This document shows positions 55,032 to 63,882 of a DNA stretch of 64,000 nucleotides, in pieces. The stretch is from assembly GCA_903895845.1 (NCBI GenBank), contig CAITVK010000114.1, positions 1-64,000 of the forward strand, in the 5' to 3' direction. How positions within the stretch are numbered: position 1 is the stretch's first letter; every line of letters starts with the position of its first letter. Both the position numbers and the translations under genes were made by a program. Under the pieces are notes generated by a model. That model was given only the letters and a program-made list of their open reading frames with translations. It did no database searches and was not told the DNA's origin. This stretch comes from an uncultured Chitinophagaceae bacterium (GTDB lineage: Bacteria; Bacteroidota; Bacteroidia; Chitinophagales; Chitinophagaceae).

Positions 55032-55967
55032 ATGGATTCCATACTAGAATTACACAATCTAAAAAAATATTACGCTACACAGAAAGCCGTTGACGACATC
55101 AGTTTCAACATAAAACAAGGAGATATCTTTGGCTTATTAGGTCCAAATGGTGCGGGAAAAACTACCTTACTTAGGATGATTACGGGTATCTTTTACCCCG
55201 ACAGTGGCAGTATTACGTTTGACGGAAGACCTTTTGAACCCGAAAACGACATCATCAAGATTGGTTATATGCCCGAAGAGCGTGGTCTTTATAAGAAAAT
55301 GAAGATTGGTGAACAAGCTTTGTATCTGGCACAGTTGAAAGGGTTGAGCCGGGCAGATGCCATGCAGAAGATAAAGTTCTGGTTTAAAAGACTGGAGATG
55401 GAGAGCTGGTGGAACAAAAAAGTAGAAGATCTGAGCAAGGGGATGAGTCAGAAGTTGCAATTTGTAACGACTGTATTGCACGAACCCAAACTAATTATAC
55501 TAGATGAACCCTTTAGCGGACTCGATCCTGTGAATGCCAACCTGATAAAAGATGAAATCTATGGCTTGGCTCAACGAGGAAGCACTGTGATATTCAGCAC
55601 ACACCGGATGGAACAGGTGGAGGAGATTTGCGACCATATTGTGCTGGTAAACTTAGGTAAAAAGATACTTGACGGAACGGTTGCCGATGTAAAACAACAG
55701 TTTAAAGAGAATAAATTCAGCATTAAACTGGCAGGCATCCCTGCAAGTGTAGAAGATGGGGCTTATCAGATTATTAATCAGCAAGCGAATGAATTTACGA
55801 TGAAAATAAATGAAGGTTATCGTAGTAATGATGTGTTACTGCATTTCATTAACCAAGGAATTGGGATAGAATCTTTTAATGAGATACTGCCTTCCCTCAA
55901 CGACATCTTCATTCAATTGGTTGATGGAACAAAATCGGTAACAAGGGCTTTTCAAAATCTTTCTTAA
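55032..55967 (+). CDS. ABC transporter ATPase (NatA-like)
   Basis: 311 residues. Walker A GPNGAGKTT (about 37-45), signature LSKGMSQKLQF (about 137-147), Walker B LIILDEPFSGLDP (about 156-168) and switch His in STHRMEQVEE. The C-terminal ~80 residues carry the extra domain of sodium/peptide exporters of the NatA type. It drives the permease 109 bp downstream. Start ATG 55032; array F lies about 80 bp upstream in its leader. Confidence 0.92.
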   Translation: MDSILELHNLKKYYATQKAVDDISFNIKQGDIFGLLGPNGAGKTTLLRMITGIFYPDSGSITFDGRPFEPENDIIKIGYMPEERGLYKKMKIGEQALYLAQLKGLSRADAMQKIKFWFKRLEMESWWNKKVEDLSKGMSQKLQFVTTVLHEPKLIILDEPFSGLDPVNANLIKDEIYGLAQRGSTVIFSTHRMEQVEEICDHIVLVNLGKKILDGTVADVKQQFKENKFSIKLAGIPASVEDGAYQIINQQANEFTMKINEGYRSNDVLLHFINQGIGIESFNEILPSLNDIFIQLVDGTKSVTRAFQNLS

Positions 55968-56075
55968 GCAGGTATCAGGCATTAAGTAATAGGAAATAAG
56001 TCACACAACCCTACTACTTAATCCCTCAACTCTTACTTACAACTTAAGACTTATCACTTACGACTTTATAGACTT

Positions 56076-57401
56076 ATGAATAAAATTTGGATAATAGCAC
56101 GACGCGAATTTTTGAGCAGGGTACAAAAGAAAACATTCTTATTGACGACGATACTACTGCCTGTAGTTATTTTCGGTTTGTATGGACTGATTATTTATCT
56201 CTCTGTAAAATCGTCAGAGAATTATACGGTTGCCATTGCAGATAATGCAAATGTATTTGGAGGGAAAATAGATAGTAAAGACGATATAAAGTTTGTTTTT
56301 GTAAAGGATGAATCCCTCGTTCAGCTGAAAGAGAAGATTGCTAAAAAGGAATTGGATGGTTATGTGTGGGTGCCAGAAGATTTTAAACCTTCAAAAGGCG
56401 ATACCATTTCTGTTGTTTCAGGCAAAACGGTGGGGTTGATGAACCGGGAAGAAATTCAGAAACGCATCAATGATGCTTTGGAGAATCAACGGCTTCTTTC
56501 ATCCCTGCAAATAAGTAAAAAGCAACTGGATAGTCTTCAAAAAGGAAATGAAGTAAAATTCTCTACCACAGAAGGAAAGGAAGAGAATGATACCAAAGTG
56601 GGCATTAGTTATGGTGTAGGATATGCCTCTGGGTTTATGATTTATCTGGTTCTTTTTATCTATGGAACTATGGTGATGAGAGGTGTAATGGAAGAAAAAA
56701 CAAATCGTATTGCCGAAGTAATCATCAGCAGCGTAAAACCTTTTCAGTTGATGATGGGAAAGATTACAGGCATTGGTGCAGTAGGGTTGGTGCAGTTTAT
56801 AATTTGGGTTGCGCTTACTGTTACACTCCGGTTTATACTTCCTTTATTTGTTCCTGATATGCGAGAAACCGCCAATGTTATGAATCATGGGGCAAATGAA
56901 GCATTACAAACAGCCAAACAAAGTGGCGCTTTGGATAACTTGATGCATGGACTTTCTGATATTAATTTCCCTCTGATTATTGGCTGTTTCATTTTCTATT
57001 TCTTAGGCGGGTATCTGTTGTATTCTTCCTTGTTTGCGGCAGTAGGAAGTGCTGTAAATGAAGATCCTCAAGATGCACAAAGTCTTACGTTGCCAATTAC
57101 GATGCCCATCATATTTGGTATTGTAATTATGTCGAGTGCCATTAATAATCCCACAAGTAATCTAGCTGTATTTGGAAGTTTGTTTCCTTTGACATCGCCC
57201 ATTGTAATGATGGCCCGGATACCATTTGGTGTGCCGAATACGGTGCCCTATTGGCAACTAGCACTAAGTATGCTATTCTTAATCTGTGGATTCCTCTGCA
57301 CCACCTGGATAAGTGCGAAGATTTATAGAGTTGCCATCTTGATGTATGGCAAGAAACCGACCTGGAAAGAAATGTGGAAATGGGCTTGGCGGAAAAACTA
57401 A
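56076..57401 (+). CDS. ABC exporter permease (NatB-like)
   Basis: 441 residues. One helix near the N-terminus (about 22-44), a large periplasmic domain (about 45-175), then five helices (about 180-205, 225-250, 305-335, 345-370, 395-415). RREFLSRVQKKTFLLTTILLP at the start and VMEEKTNRIAEVIISSVKPFQLMMGKI (cited by ends: VMEEKTNRI, MMGKI) are typical of ABC-2 permeases of the NatB/YhaP type. It probably extrudes sodium or a small toxic compound; the substrate is not shown by sequence. Confidence 0.88.
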   Translation: MNKIWIIARREFLSRVQKKTFLLTTILLPVVIFGLYGLIIYLSVKSSENYTVAIADNANVFGGKIDSKDDIKFVFVKDESLVQLKEKIAKKELDGYVWVPEDFKPSKGDTISVVSGKTVGLMNREEIQKRINDALENQRLLSSLQISKKQLDSLQKGNEVKFSTTEGKEENDTKVGISYGVGYASGFMIYLVLFIYGTMVMRGVMEEKTNRIAEVIISSVKPFQLMMGKITGIGAVGLVQFIIWVALTVTLRFILPLFVPDMRETANVMNHGANEALQTAKQSGALDNLMHGLSDINFPLIIGCFIFYFLGGYLLYSSLFAAVGSAVNEDPQDAQSLTLPITMPIIFGIVIMSSAINNPTSNLAVFGSLFPLTSPIVMMARIPFGVPNTVPYWQLALSMLFLICGFLCTTWISAKIYRVAILMYGKKPTWKEMWKWAWRKN

Positions 57402-57409
57402 GCATTAGC

Positions 57410-57473
57410 CATAAGTGGTAAGTAATAAGTTATAAGTAAAATACAAATGCTTACTTATTACTTACCACTTATG
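57410..57473. repeat. Perfect 21-nt inverted repeat between convergent genes
   Basis: The arm 57410-57430 (starts CATAAGTGGTAAG) is the exact reverse complement of 57453-57473 (ends CTTACCACTTATG); the loop is 22 nt. It lies 9 bp after the permease stop and 11 bp before the nucleotidyltransferase stop on the other strand. It looks like a bidirectional transcript end derived from the heptad-repeat family. Confidence 0.9.
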
Positions 57474-57483
57474 ACTTGCTTGT

Positions 57484-58476
57484 TTATCCAAAATCTATTT
57501 CTGTGTTGTCACCAATGTTCAGGCTTCTGCTCAATCCCTTTACAGAGGCATCGCTTCCAATAAGTGAATTGTCTAGAACTACCTCGTATAGGTTTGTATA
57601 CGAACCAATAATACTATCTCTTACTATTGAATGTTTGATGGTTGTATTGGCACCTATTGCAACGTGCGGACCAATGATGGAGTGTGATATTTCGCAACCG
57701 TCTGCAATGCTTACTGGCTGAATAATAATGCAATCTTTATAGGTATGATCTTCCTGAACATTGCCACCAGTTTTCTTTAGCATGGTAGCATTGCTTTCCA
57801 ATAATGTTTCTTTTTTACCACAATCAAACCAATTTTTTACTTTAAAGGACTTCATCTTCACACCTTTCTTCACCATGCAATCCAAAGCATCCGTCAGGTT
57901 GTAGTCGGTATTGGGTTTCCGTTGGTGCGAGAACATTTCGTTGAGACACTCATACAAAAGCATCCCTTCTTTTATCTTATAAATGCCTACCAACGCCATA
58001 TTGCTTTTTGGGATGGAAGGCTTCTCAACCAGTTGCTCAATAAATCCTTCTTCATTGATGGTTGCTACACCAAAACTGCCAGGATTATCTACCTTCTTCA
58101 CACCCAACATCGAGCAAGGGCTGTCCATTACTTCTTTAATATCATATTCGCAGATGGTATCGCCAAGGGCAATAAACACTTCATCATCCCCAACAATGTT
58201 CTTTGTCAATTCTATAGCGTGCCCGGTTCCTTGCCTTTCATTTTGAAACACAAAATGAGTGGTAAGATCAGGATAGGTCTGTAAAACATATTCCTTAATC
58301 TTCTCACCAAGATAACCAACTATAAAGACAAATTCATTAATCCCAGCTTCATGCAATTGATCTACAATAAAACTTAAGATTGTTTTTCCTGCAATAGGAA
58401 TCAAGGCTTTGGGTTGAGTGTATGTATGTGGTCGAAGCTTGGCACCAGCACCTGCTACGGGTATAATTGCTTTCAT
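57484..58476 (-). CDS. Sugar-1-phosphate nucleotidyltransferase
   Basis: 330 residues. N-terminal nucleotidyl-transferase fold (about 1-235): IIPVAGAGAKLRPHTYTQPKALIPIAGK (residues about 3-30, key GxGxxLRP and PKxLIPI), FIALGDTICEYD and LVEKPSIPKSNMALVGIYK. The C-terminal ~90 residues are left-handed beta-helix hexapeptide repeats (SIIGPHVAIGANTTIKHSIVRDSIIGSY, cited by ends). It makes an NDP-sugar, probably dTDP- or UDP-glucose, in the cytoplasm. It is monocistronic, ending at the perfect inverted repeat. Confidence 0.9.
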   Translation of the reverse strand: MKAIIPVAGAGAKLRPHTYTQPKALIPIAGKTILSFIVDQLHEAGINEFVFIVGYLGEKIKEYVLQTYPDLTTHFVFQNERQGTGHAIELTKNIVGDDEVFIALGDTICEYDIKEVMDSPCSMLGVKKVDNPGSFGVATINEEGFIEQLVEKPSIPKSNMALVGIYKIKEGMLLYECLNEMFSHQRKPNTDYNLTDALDCMVKKGVKMKSFKVKNWFDCGKKETLLESNATMLKKTGGNVQEDHTYKDCIIIQPVSIADGCEISHSIIGPHVAIGANTTIKHSIVRDSIIGSYTNLYEVVLDNSLIGSDASVKGLSRSLNIGDNTEIDFG

Positions 58477-58722
58477 TTATCAGTGTTTTTTATGAGTCAA
58501 ATACTTTCCAAGAACTGTTTTGCCGTATCTGACATGTCCTCTTCGGGCGGTGAAAGTAAGAAAATCTTTCCTCAAGTACACTTTTCGTTTATTGATTGCT
58601 GATTAAAGTGCCTGTTAAGTTATAGAAACAACAAAAGAAGATAAACAGAATGAATCGTTTGCTTTAATCAAACCGATTTTTAGCTATTAATTTAAACCAA
58701 TACCAAATGAAGTATGCTATTG

Positions 58723-61515
58723 TTAATCTATCCCTCTTCCACCTCTTCCGCCACCCATTCCCCGCATTCCTTTGAAGATTCCTGGGATAGCAGCTTGTTG
58801 CCCAGCAAACTTGCGGAGGTTATAACTAAACGTGATGCTAAAATATTGTTTCAACACATTATTCTGAACATCGGCAACACTGTTGTTGGTAGTTGTTCTG
58901 GTTACATTTTGATTTTTGTTCAATATATCATACAATGCAAACTTCAACTCCCCATTTTGATTTTTGAACATCAATTTACTGATATATGCATTCCATAATG
59001 GCACAGAAAAATTATATCCCGAAGTACGTCCTGTGTAAAAAGTGTAGGTAAAATCATTACTAAATACCCATCCCCCTTTGAAGGTGTATGTAGGCTCGGC
59101 CCAAAGACTATTGGTGTAATAATTGGAATTAGTCTGTGTATTGATTGTATTCTTGATAATGCTATAAGTGGAGGAAGCATGAAGGTTCATATCAAACTTT
59201 TCGTTTAGGTTCATCGTCCAGCCAATGGTTTCCCCGATGGTAGAGTTGTAAGTATTATTTTCACTTCCATTCAACAAGCTTATATTTTTACTATTACTTA
59301 GGTTGGTACTAAAGTTCAGGTTGCTCTTGGGGTTACTGAGTTGAAAGCCATAGTTAAAGTAGCCGCTCAAGCTATAAGCCCCACTTTTATTGATATAAGT
59401 AGTGTGCTGCGTACCCGCTTTTGCGCCAGAATTAATCTGGGTAATGTCACTTACAATTCCGTTTAGGGTATTGCTTGCATTGATGACTGCAAAGATGTTT
59501 CTTAGCTTAAATACATCAAAAGAGGTAAAGAATATCCGCAATGAATTGGTAAATGCTTGCGACAATTTCTGATTACCTGTTGTGATGTTCAATTGGTTGG
59601 TGTTATTTGTTACGGGTTCCAACTGTGATAAACTCGGGGCACTTGTTCGCCCATTATAATTGATACGGATATTGGTAGTACGTGTAAAACTATACATCAA
59701 ATTGGCGGTAGGATACAGGTTGGTATAGTGTTTTATGATAGGCATGGTATCAGCCGTTCTGTTGTTACTATTCAAATTGGTGAACTGTACCCCACCAGTT
59801 ACACCAAAGTTCAGATTAGAACTTTGCATCCTATATCCCAACGTAAATCGTTCACTTTCGTTAATGTTTTTGAAGTTGTTCGTTAGATTATTAACTGGAA
59901 CCGTGTACTTCCCAACACTATCAAGCGAATAAGTGTACTGATCGGATGTGCCGAGACTATAACTATAGTTGGCTCCTAGTTGAATTAACTGATTTTTGGC
60001 AACGGGATGCGTATAAGAAAATGTAGTACTGATATTACCCGAATTACTCCCATTGTTATTGTATTGATTTAAGGTATCCAATAGTTTGGGTGTACTCGTA
60101 GTTGAGTAGTTGTTTTGATTGCCATCATTGTTGGAGTTGCCTCCGCTTACATCTAGGGAATAGGTATGTCCCGGCAGCTTGAACCGATGCCTGAAAAGAA
60201 CATCAATAGAGTTATTAAATCCATTATTGTAGGTATGCAGGTTTTGATTCACGTTACTCAACTCACTCACATTATTCAGCGTAGTGTTTGTACCCGTTTG
60301 TGTACCCACAGTACTTGCCTGATAACTGACATTAGGACGAATTATCATGGAGTTAGCACTATCAAAAGGCATTTCTATATTGAAATTAAACCGATGATTC
60401 TGATTTTGATTGAGTGAGTTACTTGCTTGTGTGGCAAACTGAGAAGAATCGGGATTGGTAGCAAACTTCTGTGTAAGGCTGTTCGAAATATTGTTGATAG
60501 CTACATTATTATAAAAATAGCTACCATACGCATCAGTACTCTTTCCCCAAACATCTTTATAATTTAGTCCTGCTGCCCAAACAGTCGTGATGCCTGTACT
60601 ACTGTTTCCACCACCTAGTTCACCAGCTCCTCTCCCACCGCCACCTTTGCCAACAACACCCAAAAAGTCCTGCACACTAAAGGCTTGCTTGTTTACATTG
60701 TTTGCCTCCGATACAAAACTTATCTGTTGGTTGTTTTTAAACCGATTAAAAGTGGCACTTCCTTCATAGCGGCCATCATTGCCCCCGCCTGCCATTGCCT
60801 TACCAAAGTAACCTGCACGCTTATCTTTTTTGGTGGTGATATTAATTGTCTTTGTCCGGGTTCCATCATCAAATCCACTAAAAGCACTCTGATCGCTTTG
60901 GGCATCATATACCTGAATCTTATCAACCATATCTGGCGGAAGGTTTCTGGTTGCCATCTTTGGATCATCTCCAAAAAACCTTTTTCCGTCTACCAAAACG
61001 CGTTGCACCGTTTCTCCCTGAGCCGTTATTGCTCCTTTCTTATCCACTTCCACACCGGGTAGTTTCTTCAACAAATCTTCTACTACTGCATTGGGCTTGG
61101 TCTTAAAACTACTGGCATTATATTCAATCGTATCTTTTTTAACGGTCATTGGTGGGGCTTCTACAATTACCTCATCCAGTTCTTTGGCTTTTATCTTCAT
61201 ATAAATATTGCCAAGGTCTGCAATTAATTTCTCTTTGCTGATAGTAATTCTTTTTCTTACTGTCTTATAGCCTTCATAAGTAATTTTAACAATAAACTGC
61301 CCTTGGGAGATACCTCTCAAGTTGAAGTTACCATCATCATCAGACAATCCAAATACTTCCAGGGTAGAATCTTGAGCATCGAGGACAGTAATGGAAGCGG
61401 ATCTTAGAGACTGACCGCCCACGCTATCGATCAGCTTTCCTTTTAGTGTACCTTTTTGGCCAAAAGAGGCAATGGAAAAGAAGAGAAGCAATGATAAAAT
61501 TGAATATTTATACAT
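58723..61515 (-). CDS. TonB-dependent receptor-like outer-membrane protein
   Basis: 930 residues. Signal peptide (about 1-19), carboxypeptidase-D-regulatory-like domain (about 22-105: GKLIDSVGGQSLRSASITVLD, FIVKITYEGYKTVRKRI, cited by ends), plug domain (about 110-215: EDLLKKLPGVEVDKKGAITAQGETVQRVLVDGKRFFGDDP, key LPGVEV and VDGKRFFG), then a beta-barrel. The C-terminus is the unusual Gly/Arg-rich GGGRGGRGID rather than the standard aromatic ending. No SusD partner is adjacent. It imports or binds an unknown ligand and would be energised by TonB. Confidence 0.92.
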   Translation of the reverse strand: MYKYSILSLLLFFSIASFGQKGTLKGKLIDSVGGQSLRSASITVLDAQDSTLEVFGLSDDDGNFNLRGISQGQFIVKITYEGYKTVRKRITISKEKLIADLGNIYMKIKAKELDEVIVEAPPMTVKKDTIEYNASSFKTKPNAVVEDLLKKLPGVEVDKKGAITAQGETVQRVLVDGKRFFGDDPKMATRNLPPDMVDKIQVYDAQSDQSAFSGFDDGTRTKTINITTKKDKRAGYFGKAMAGGGNDGRYEGSATFNRFKNNQQISFVSEANNVNKQAFSVQDFLGVVGKGGGGRGAGELGGGNSSTGITTVWAAGLNYKDVWGKSTDAYGSYFYNNVAINNISNSLTQKFATNPDSSQFATQASNSLNQNQNHRFNFNIEMPFDSANSMIIRPNVSYQASTVGTQTGTNTTLNNVSELSNVNQNLHTYNNGFNNSIDVLFRHRFKLPGHTYSLDVSGGNSNNDGNQNNYSTTSTPKLLDTLNQYNNNGSNSGNISTTFSYTHPVAKNQLIQLGANYSYSLGTSDQYTYSLDSVGKYTVPVNNLTNNFKNINESERFTLGYRMQSSNLNFGVTGGVQFTNLNSNNRTADTMPIIKHYTNLYPTANLMYSFTRTTNIRINYNGRTSAPSLSQLEPVTNNTNQLNITTGNQKLSQAFTNSLRIFFTSFDVFKLRNIFAVINASNTLNGIVSDITQINSGAKAGTQHTTYINKSGAYSLSGYFNYGFQLSNPKSNLNFSTNLSNSKNISLLNGSENNTYNSTIGETIGWTMNLNEKFDMNLHASSTYSIIKNTINTQTNSNYYTNSLWAEPTYTFKGGWVFSNDFTYTFYTGRTSGYNFSVPLWNAYISKLMFKNQNGELKFALYDILNKNQNVTRTTTNNSVADVQNNVLKQYFSITFSYNLRKFAGQQAAIPGIFKGMRGMGGGRGGRGID

Positions 61516-61695
61516 AAAGTTAGTTTGATAAAATTGAGTTGCTGTTGCAGCTAATTTGTAACAGATGAGGCAAGCTAAATAGTAAGGTTATGTTGAATGA
61601 CAGAAAATCGGCGAGATAGCTTTTCTAATTGTTTAACGATGGTCGAGAGTGGTGGAAGCCTTGGTTTCAATATTTTTCAGCTTAACAACTATTTG
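61516..61695. other. Intergenic region upstream of TonB receptor gene
   Basis: About 180 bases with the promoter of the receptor gene on the minus strand. No gene is seen. It ends at the first copy of the dispersed repeat. Confidence 0.4.
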
Positions 61696-61763
61696 AGCGA
61701 ATGCACACGCGAAACGCACGCACTAGCCCTTGTAGATTTTAGCGCGTTTGACGCGGACTAGCT
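61696..61763. repeat. Dispersed repeat, copy 1
   Basis: A 68-bp sequence with the words GCGAATGC, GCGAAACGC (hairpin GCG-AAA-CGC), CACTAGCCCTTGTAGATTTT, AGCG and GCGGACTAGCTG. It is about 80 percent identical to copy 2 (62441-62506). It ends 4 bp before the stop codon of the DUF5615 frame, that is, directly behind that minus-strand gene. Confidence 0.9.
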
Positions 61764-61767
61764 GATG

Positions 61768-62092
61768 TTATGAAATCTCAATGATGTTTTGCAAGTTTCC
61801 TTCGGCAAGTCTGTCAAAAAGTATAGGTATTAACCTAGAAAGTGTTTCTCTCCTATTGTCAACGGCACAAAGTACAAATATGGTCAATGGCAGTCGATCT
61901 AGATTCTGTTGGTATGGTAGGTTTTGGTCAACCAGTAATAAAAAGTTCGAAATGGTCTTCAACCATTAATTTCAATAATGCTCCATTCTTTTGACCCAAC
62001 CAGTTTTTGTCACGTACAGTCCAAATTTCATGATCTGTTCCAAAATCATTTTTAAGTTTTCTAGGCAAACTTTCATCAAGCAAAATTTTCAT
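61768..62092 (-). pseudogene. DUF5615 toxin, frameshifted
   Basis: ATG 62092 opens a frame (MKILLDESLPRKLKNDFG) that stops at 61928-61930 after 54 residues, at FELFITG. Removing one G of the GG at 61932-61933 (minus strand) joins it as FELFITVDQNLPYQQNL to the frame ending at 61768, restoring about 107 residues of a PIN-like DUF5615 protein (VLCAVDNRRETLSRLIP at the end). DUF5615 proteins are predicted RNases paired with DUF433 antitoxins. It overlaps the antitoxin gene by 17 bp. The toxin is therefore broken by a single-base insertion. Confidence 0.85.
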
Positions 62093-62306
62093 GTAAAACT
62101 TTTTCAGTTGTCAAAGTACGTTTTGCCATTTCCAAAACTGCAACAGCAGATTCTTTGGAAACTGAGGGAAAGTCGTCGAGAAATTCAGTTAGGTCTTCAC
62201 CACCTTCAATATAGTCAAAAAGATTTTGAACAGGCACACGGGTTCCTGCAAAAACTGGTGTTCCGCTCATTATTTCAGGGTCAATGCTTACTTGTCCATA
62301 CAACAT
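62076..62306 (-). CDS. DUF433 antitoxin
   Basis: 76 residues from ATG 62306 (MLYGQVSIDPEIMSGTPVFAG); the frame runs 26 codons further but without the family start. Conserved parts: DPEIMSGTPVFAGTRVPV, YIEGGEDLTEFLDDFPSV and AVAVLEMA. It is a small DNA-binding-like antitoxin fold of the DUF433 family, found next to DUF5615. The gene is intact and overlaps the toxin gene, suggesting the loss hit the toxin only. Confidence 0.9.
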   Translation of the reverse strand: MLYGQVSIDPEIMSGTPVFAGTRVPVQNLFDYIEGGEDLTEFLDDFPSVSKESAVAVLEMAKRTLTTEKVLHENFA

Positions 62307-62440
62307 AATAATTAAATTTATTTTGACCGAAGTTACAAAGTTTGTAGGACTTTGTAGAATAGGAGTTGCTTGGATAACCCTCAACTTAGCTTTCGACAGC
62401 AGAGAGGCTATGCGACATTGCTGATTTGACTTTAACTAGC

Positions 62441-62506
62441 AGCGAATGCAAACGCGAAACGCGTGCACTAGCCCTTGTAGATTTTAGCGATTGATGCGGA
62501 CTAGCT
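62441..62506. repeat. Dispersed repeat, copy 2
   Basis: The copy contains GCAAACGCGAAACGCGTGC, whose ACGCG-AAA-CGCGT is a perfect hairpin flanked by TGC/GCA, then CACTAGCCCTTGTAGATTTT, AGCG and ATGCGGACTAGCTG. It ends 12 bp before the stop codon of the minus-strand gene at 62518, the same placement as copy 1 behind its gene. Confidence 0.9.
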
Positions 62507-62517
62507 GGGGAGCGAGC

Positions 62518-62742
62518 TTATTTTCTAAGATATAAGCCCACAATTGCAGCCATTTGGGCAATCCAAAAGCCGACCATCCATTTTATCAGGTCTACTTTAT
62601 CATCTTTTGTTAGGAAGATGTCCGCCTTTTGTTTAAATTTTTCTTCCACTTTTGAATCAAAGAATTCTATTAATGTTTCAGCTTCCTTTTCACCAAGCTT
62701 TGATTTGAATATTTCGTATGCTTTAAGTTCCAAGGTGCTCAT
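62518..62742 (-). CDS. Small coiled-coil membrane protein (CCDC90/DUF1640-like)
   Basis: 74 residues. A helical, charged part (about 1-50, LELKAYEIFKSKLGEKEAETL by ends, EEKFKQKADIFLTKDDKVDLI by ends) and one C-terminal transmembrane helix (about 53-71, WMVGFWIAQMAAIVGLYL). The layout matches small bacterial relatives of the CCDC90/DUF1640 family. Function unknown. It lies in an accessory stretch between two copies of the dispersed repeat. Confidence 0.7.
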   Translation of the reverse strand: MSTLELKAYEIFKSKLGEKEAETLIEFFDSKVEEKFKQKADIFLTKDDKVDLIKWMVGFWIAQMAAIVGLYLRK

Positions 62743-62811
62743 CGTTGTTATTTTAAACGAAACTAATGAATAATGTTCACAAGTTATTTTTATTTATTTG
62801 TTACGAACCAT

Positions 62812-63015
62812 CTACCACCAAATGAATAAACTCCCCGAAGCCTTATTGCCCTTTATATACCCTTTAAAACCTCCGCTGGCACTAGCCACTACCACTTCTT
62901 TTGGATAAGCATCATAACCACTATTATTTCCGAATCTTCCACCAAATTCACCACCCCATCCTTCGACCAATACTTTTGCAACTCCAATGGGCGGTGTACA
63001 ATTGAGATGCCCCAA
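62812..63015 (-). CDS. Possible small ORF or gene fragment
   Basis: 67 codons. The translation is Gly-rich (GWGGEFGGRFGNNSGYDAYP) and ends GSLFIWW. I recognise no family. Because it is short and lies between repeat copies it may be the 3' end of a lost gene. Kept only as a possibility. Confidence 0.25.
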   Translation of the reverse strand: MGHLNCTPPIGVAKVLVEGWGGEFGGRFGNNSGYDAYPKEVVVASASGGFKGYIKGNKASGSLFIWW

Positions 63016-63019
63016 CCTT

Positions 63020-63050
63020 TATAGATAGTAGCGTGTGATGCGGACTAGCT
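63020..63050. repeat. Dispersed repeat, partial copy 3
   Basis: ATAGATAGTAGCG then TGATGCGGACTAGCT matches the last ~30 bp of copies 1 and 2. The hairpin half is missing. Confidence 0.75.
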
Positions 63051-63106
63051 AGGAAAATAAGGTTTAATAACTTTTTGAAAATACAAAATCATCCAAAAGA
63101 AACGGC

Positions 63107-63114
63107 TACTTTTG
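63107..63114 (+). promoter_or_regulatory. Putative -7 promoter box TACTTTTG
   Basis: TACTTTTG fits TAnnTTTG and lies 40 bp before the ATG of the beta-barrel gene. The nearest upstream TTTG is about 29 bp away, a little far, so this is tentative. Confidence 0.4.
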
Positions 63115-63153
63115 ATTTTCAAATAAATTATTTAAACTTTAAACAATCAAACA

Positions 63154-63786
63154 ATGAAAAAAATCTCAATTCTCGCTGGAATCCTCTTCTTATTTACCAT
63201 TGCCAATGGACAGTTTAAAAAAGGGACATTTGTACTGGGAGGGCAGTCTAGTTTTTCTAGCTCAAAAACTACAGAAGTCTTTGGTCCTGGAAATCCAACC
63301 TACCAATCATCGACTAATAATAATTTAATTGTTTTTTCGATAGCTAGGGCTTTTAAAGACAACGATGTGTATGGCTTCTCCGTGGGATTTTTCCCCAATT
63401 CAGGTTCTAGTTCCATCTATTCTGGCGGAAACTCCGAAACTGGCAATGAAAACACATACAGCTTCGGTATTTATAATAGAACTTATAAAAAGATTGTTCC
63501 CTCGCTGTATTCCTTTTGTGAGTTAGGAACTGGACTAAGCTTTTCGCACAAATTAGTAGAGGCATATAGTGCTTATTTATACTTTACACCTGGCATCTCA
63601 TATCGAATCCACAAGTATATTGATATAGAACTCCTTATGCCCAACCTAACAAGATTGTTTTACAACACTAATAAGGCTGCATACAATAATGGAGATTATA
63701 AAAGTACCTATAAAAATTCTTCCTACGGGTTAAGTACCAGTCTAAGTTTTTCCTCTATATCTGCTGGAGTTAGAATTATTTTATAA
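63154..63786 (+). CDS. Outer-membrane beta-barrel protein, paralog 1
   Basis: 210 residues. Signal peptide MKKISILAGILFLFTIANG, cleavage before Gln-Phe. The mature chain alternates beta strands with FVLGGQSSFSSSK, YGFSVGFFPNSGS, LYSFCELGTGLSFSHK, YFTPGISYRIHKYIDIELLMP (by ends) and a final SAGVRIIL strand, the pattern of small 8-strand outer-membrane proteins. Function unknown. The next gene starts with a closely similar signal peptide and first strand, so the two are tandem duplicates. Confidence 0.8.
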   Translation: MKKISILAGILFLFTIANGQFKKGTFVLGGQSSFSSSKTTEVFGPGNPTYQSSTNNNLIVFSIARAFKDNDVYGFSVGFFPNSGSSSIYSGGNSETGNENTYSFGIYNRTYKKIVPSLYSFCELGTGLSFSHKLVEAYSAYLYFTPGISYRIHKYIDIELLMPNLTRLFYNTNKAAYNNGDYKSTYKNSSYGLSTSLSFSSISAGVRIIL

Positions 63787-63882
63787 ATATGATTTGATAG
63801 ATTCTGAGATATTATCAAATCTATCAAACTTAACTACTGCATTACTTCTCAAATAATTAATCTACTTATTAAATTATCAAAA

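Noticed and set aside
61696-63050. Integron cassette array with attC sites
   Set aside because: The repeat lacks RYYYAAC and GTTRRRY core sites and there is no integrase in the window, although the gene-plus-repeat layout is similar.
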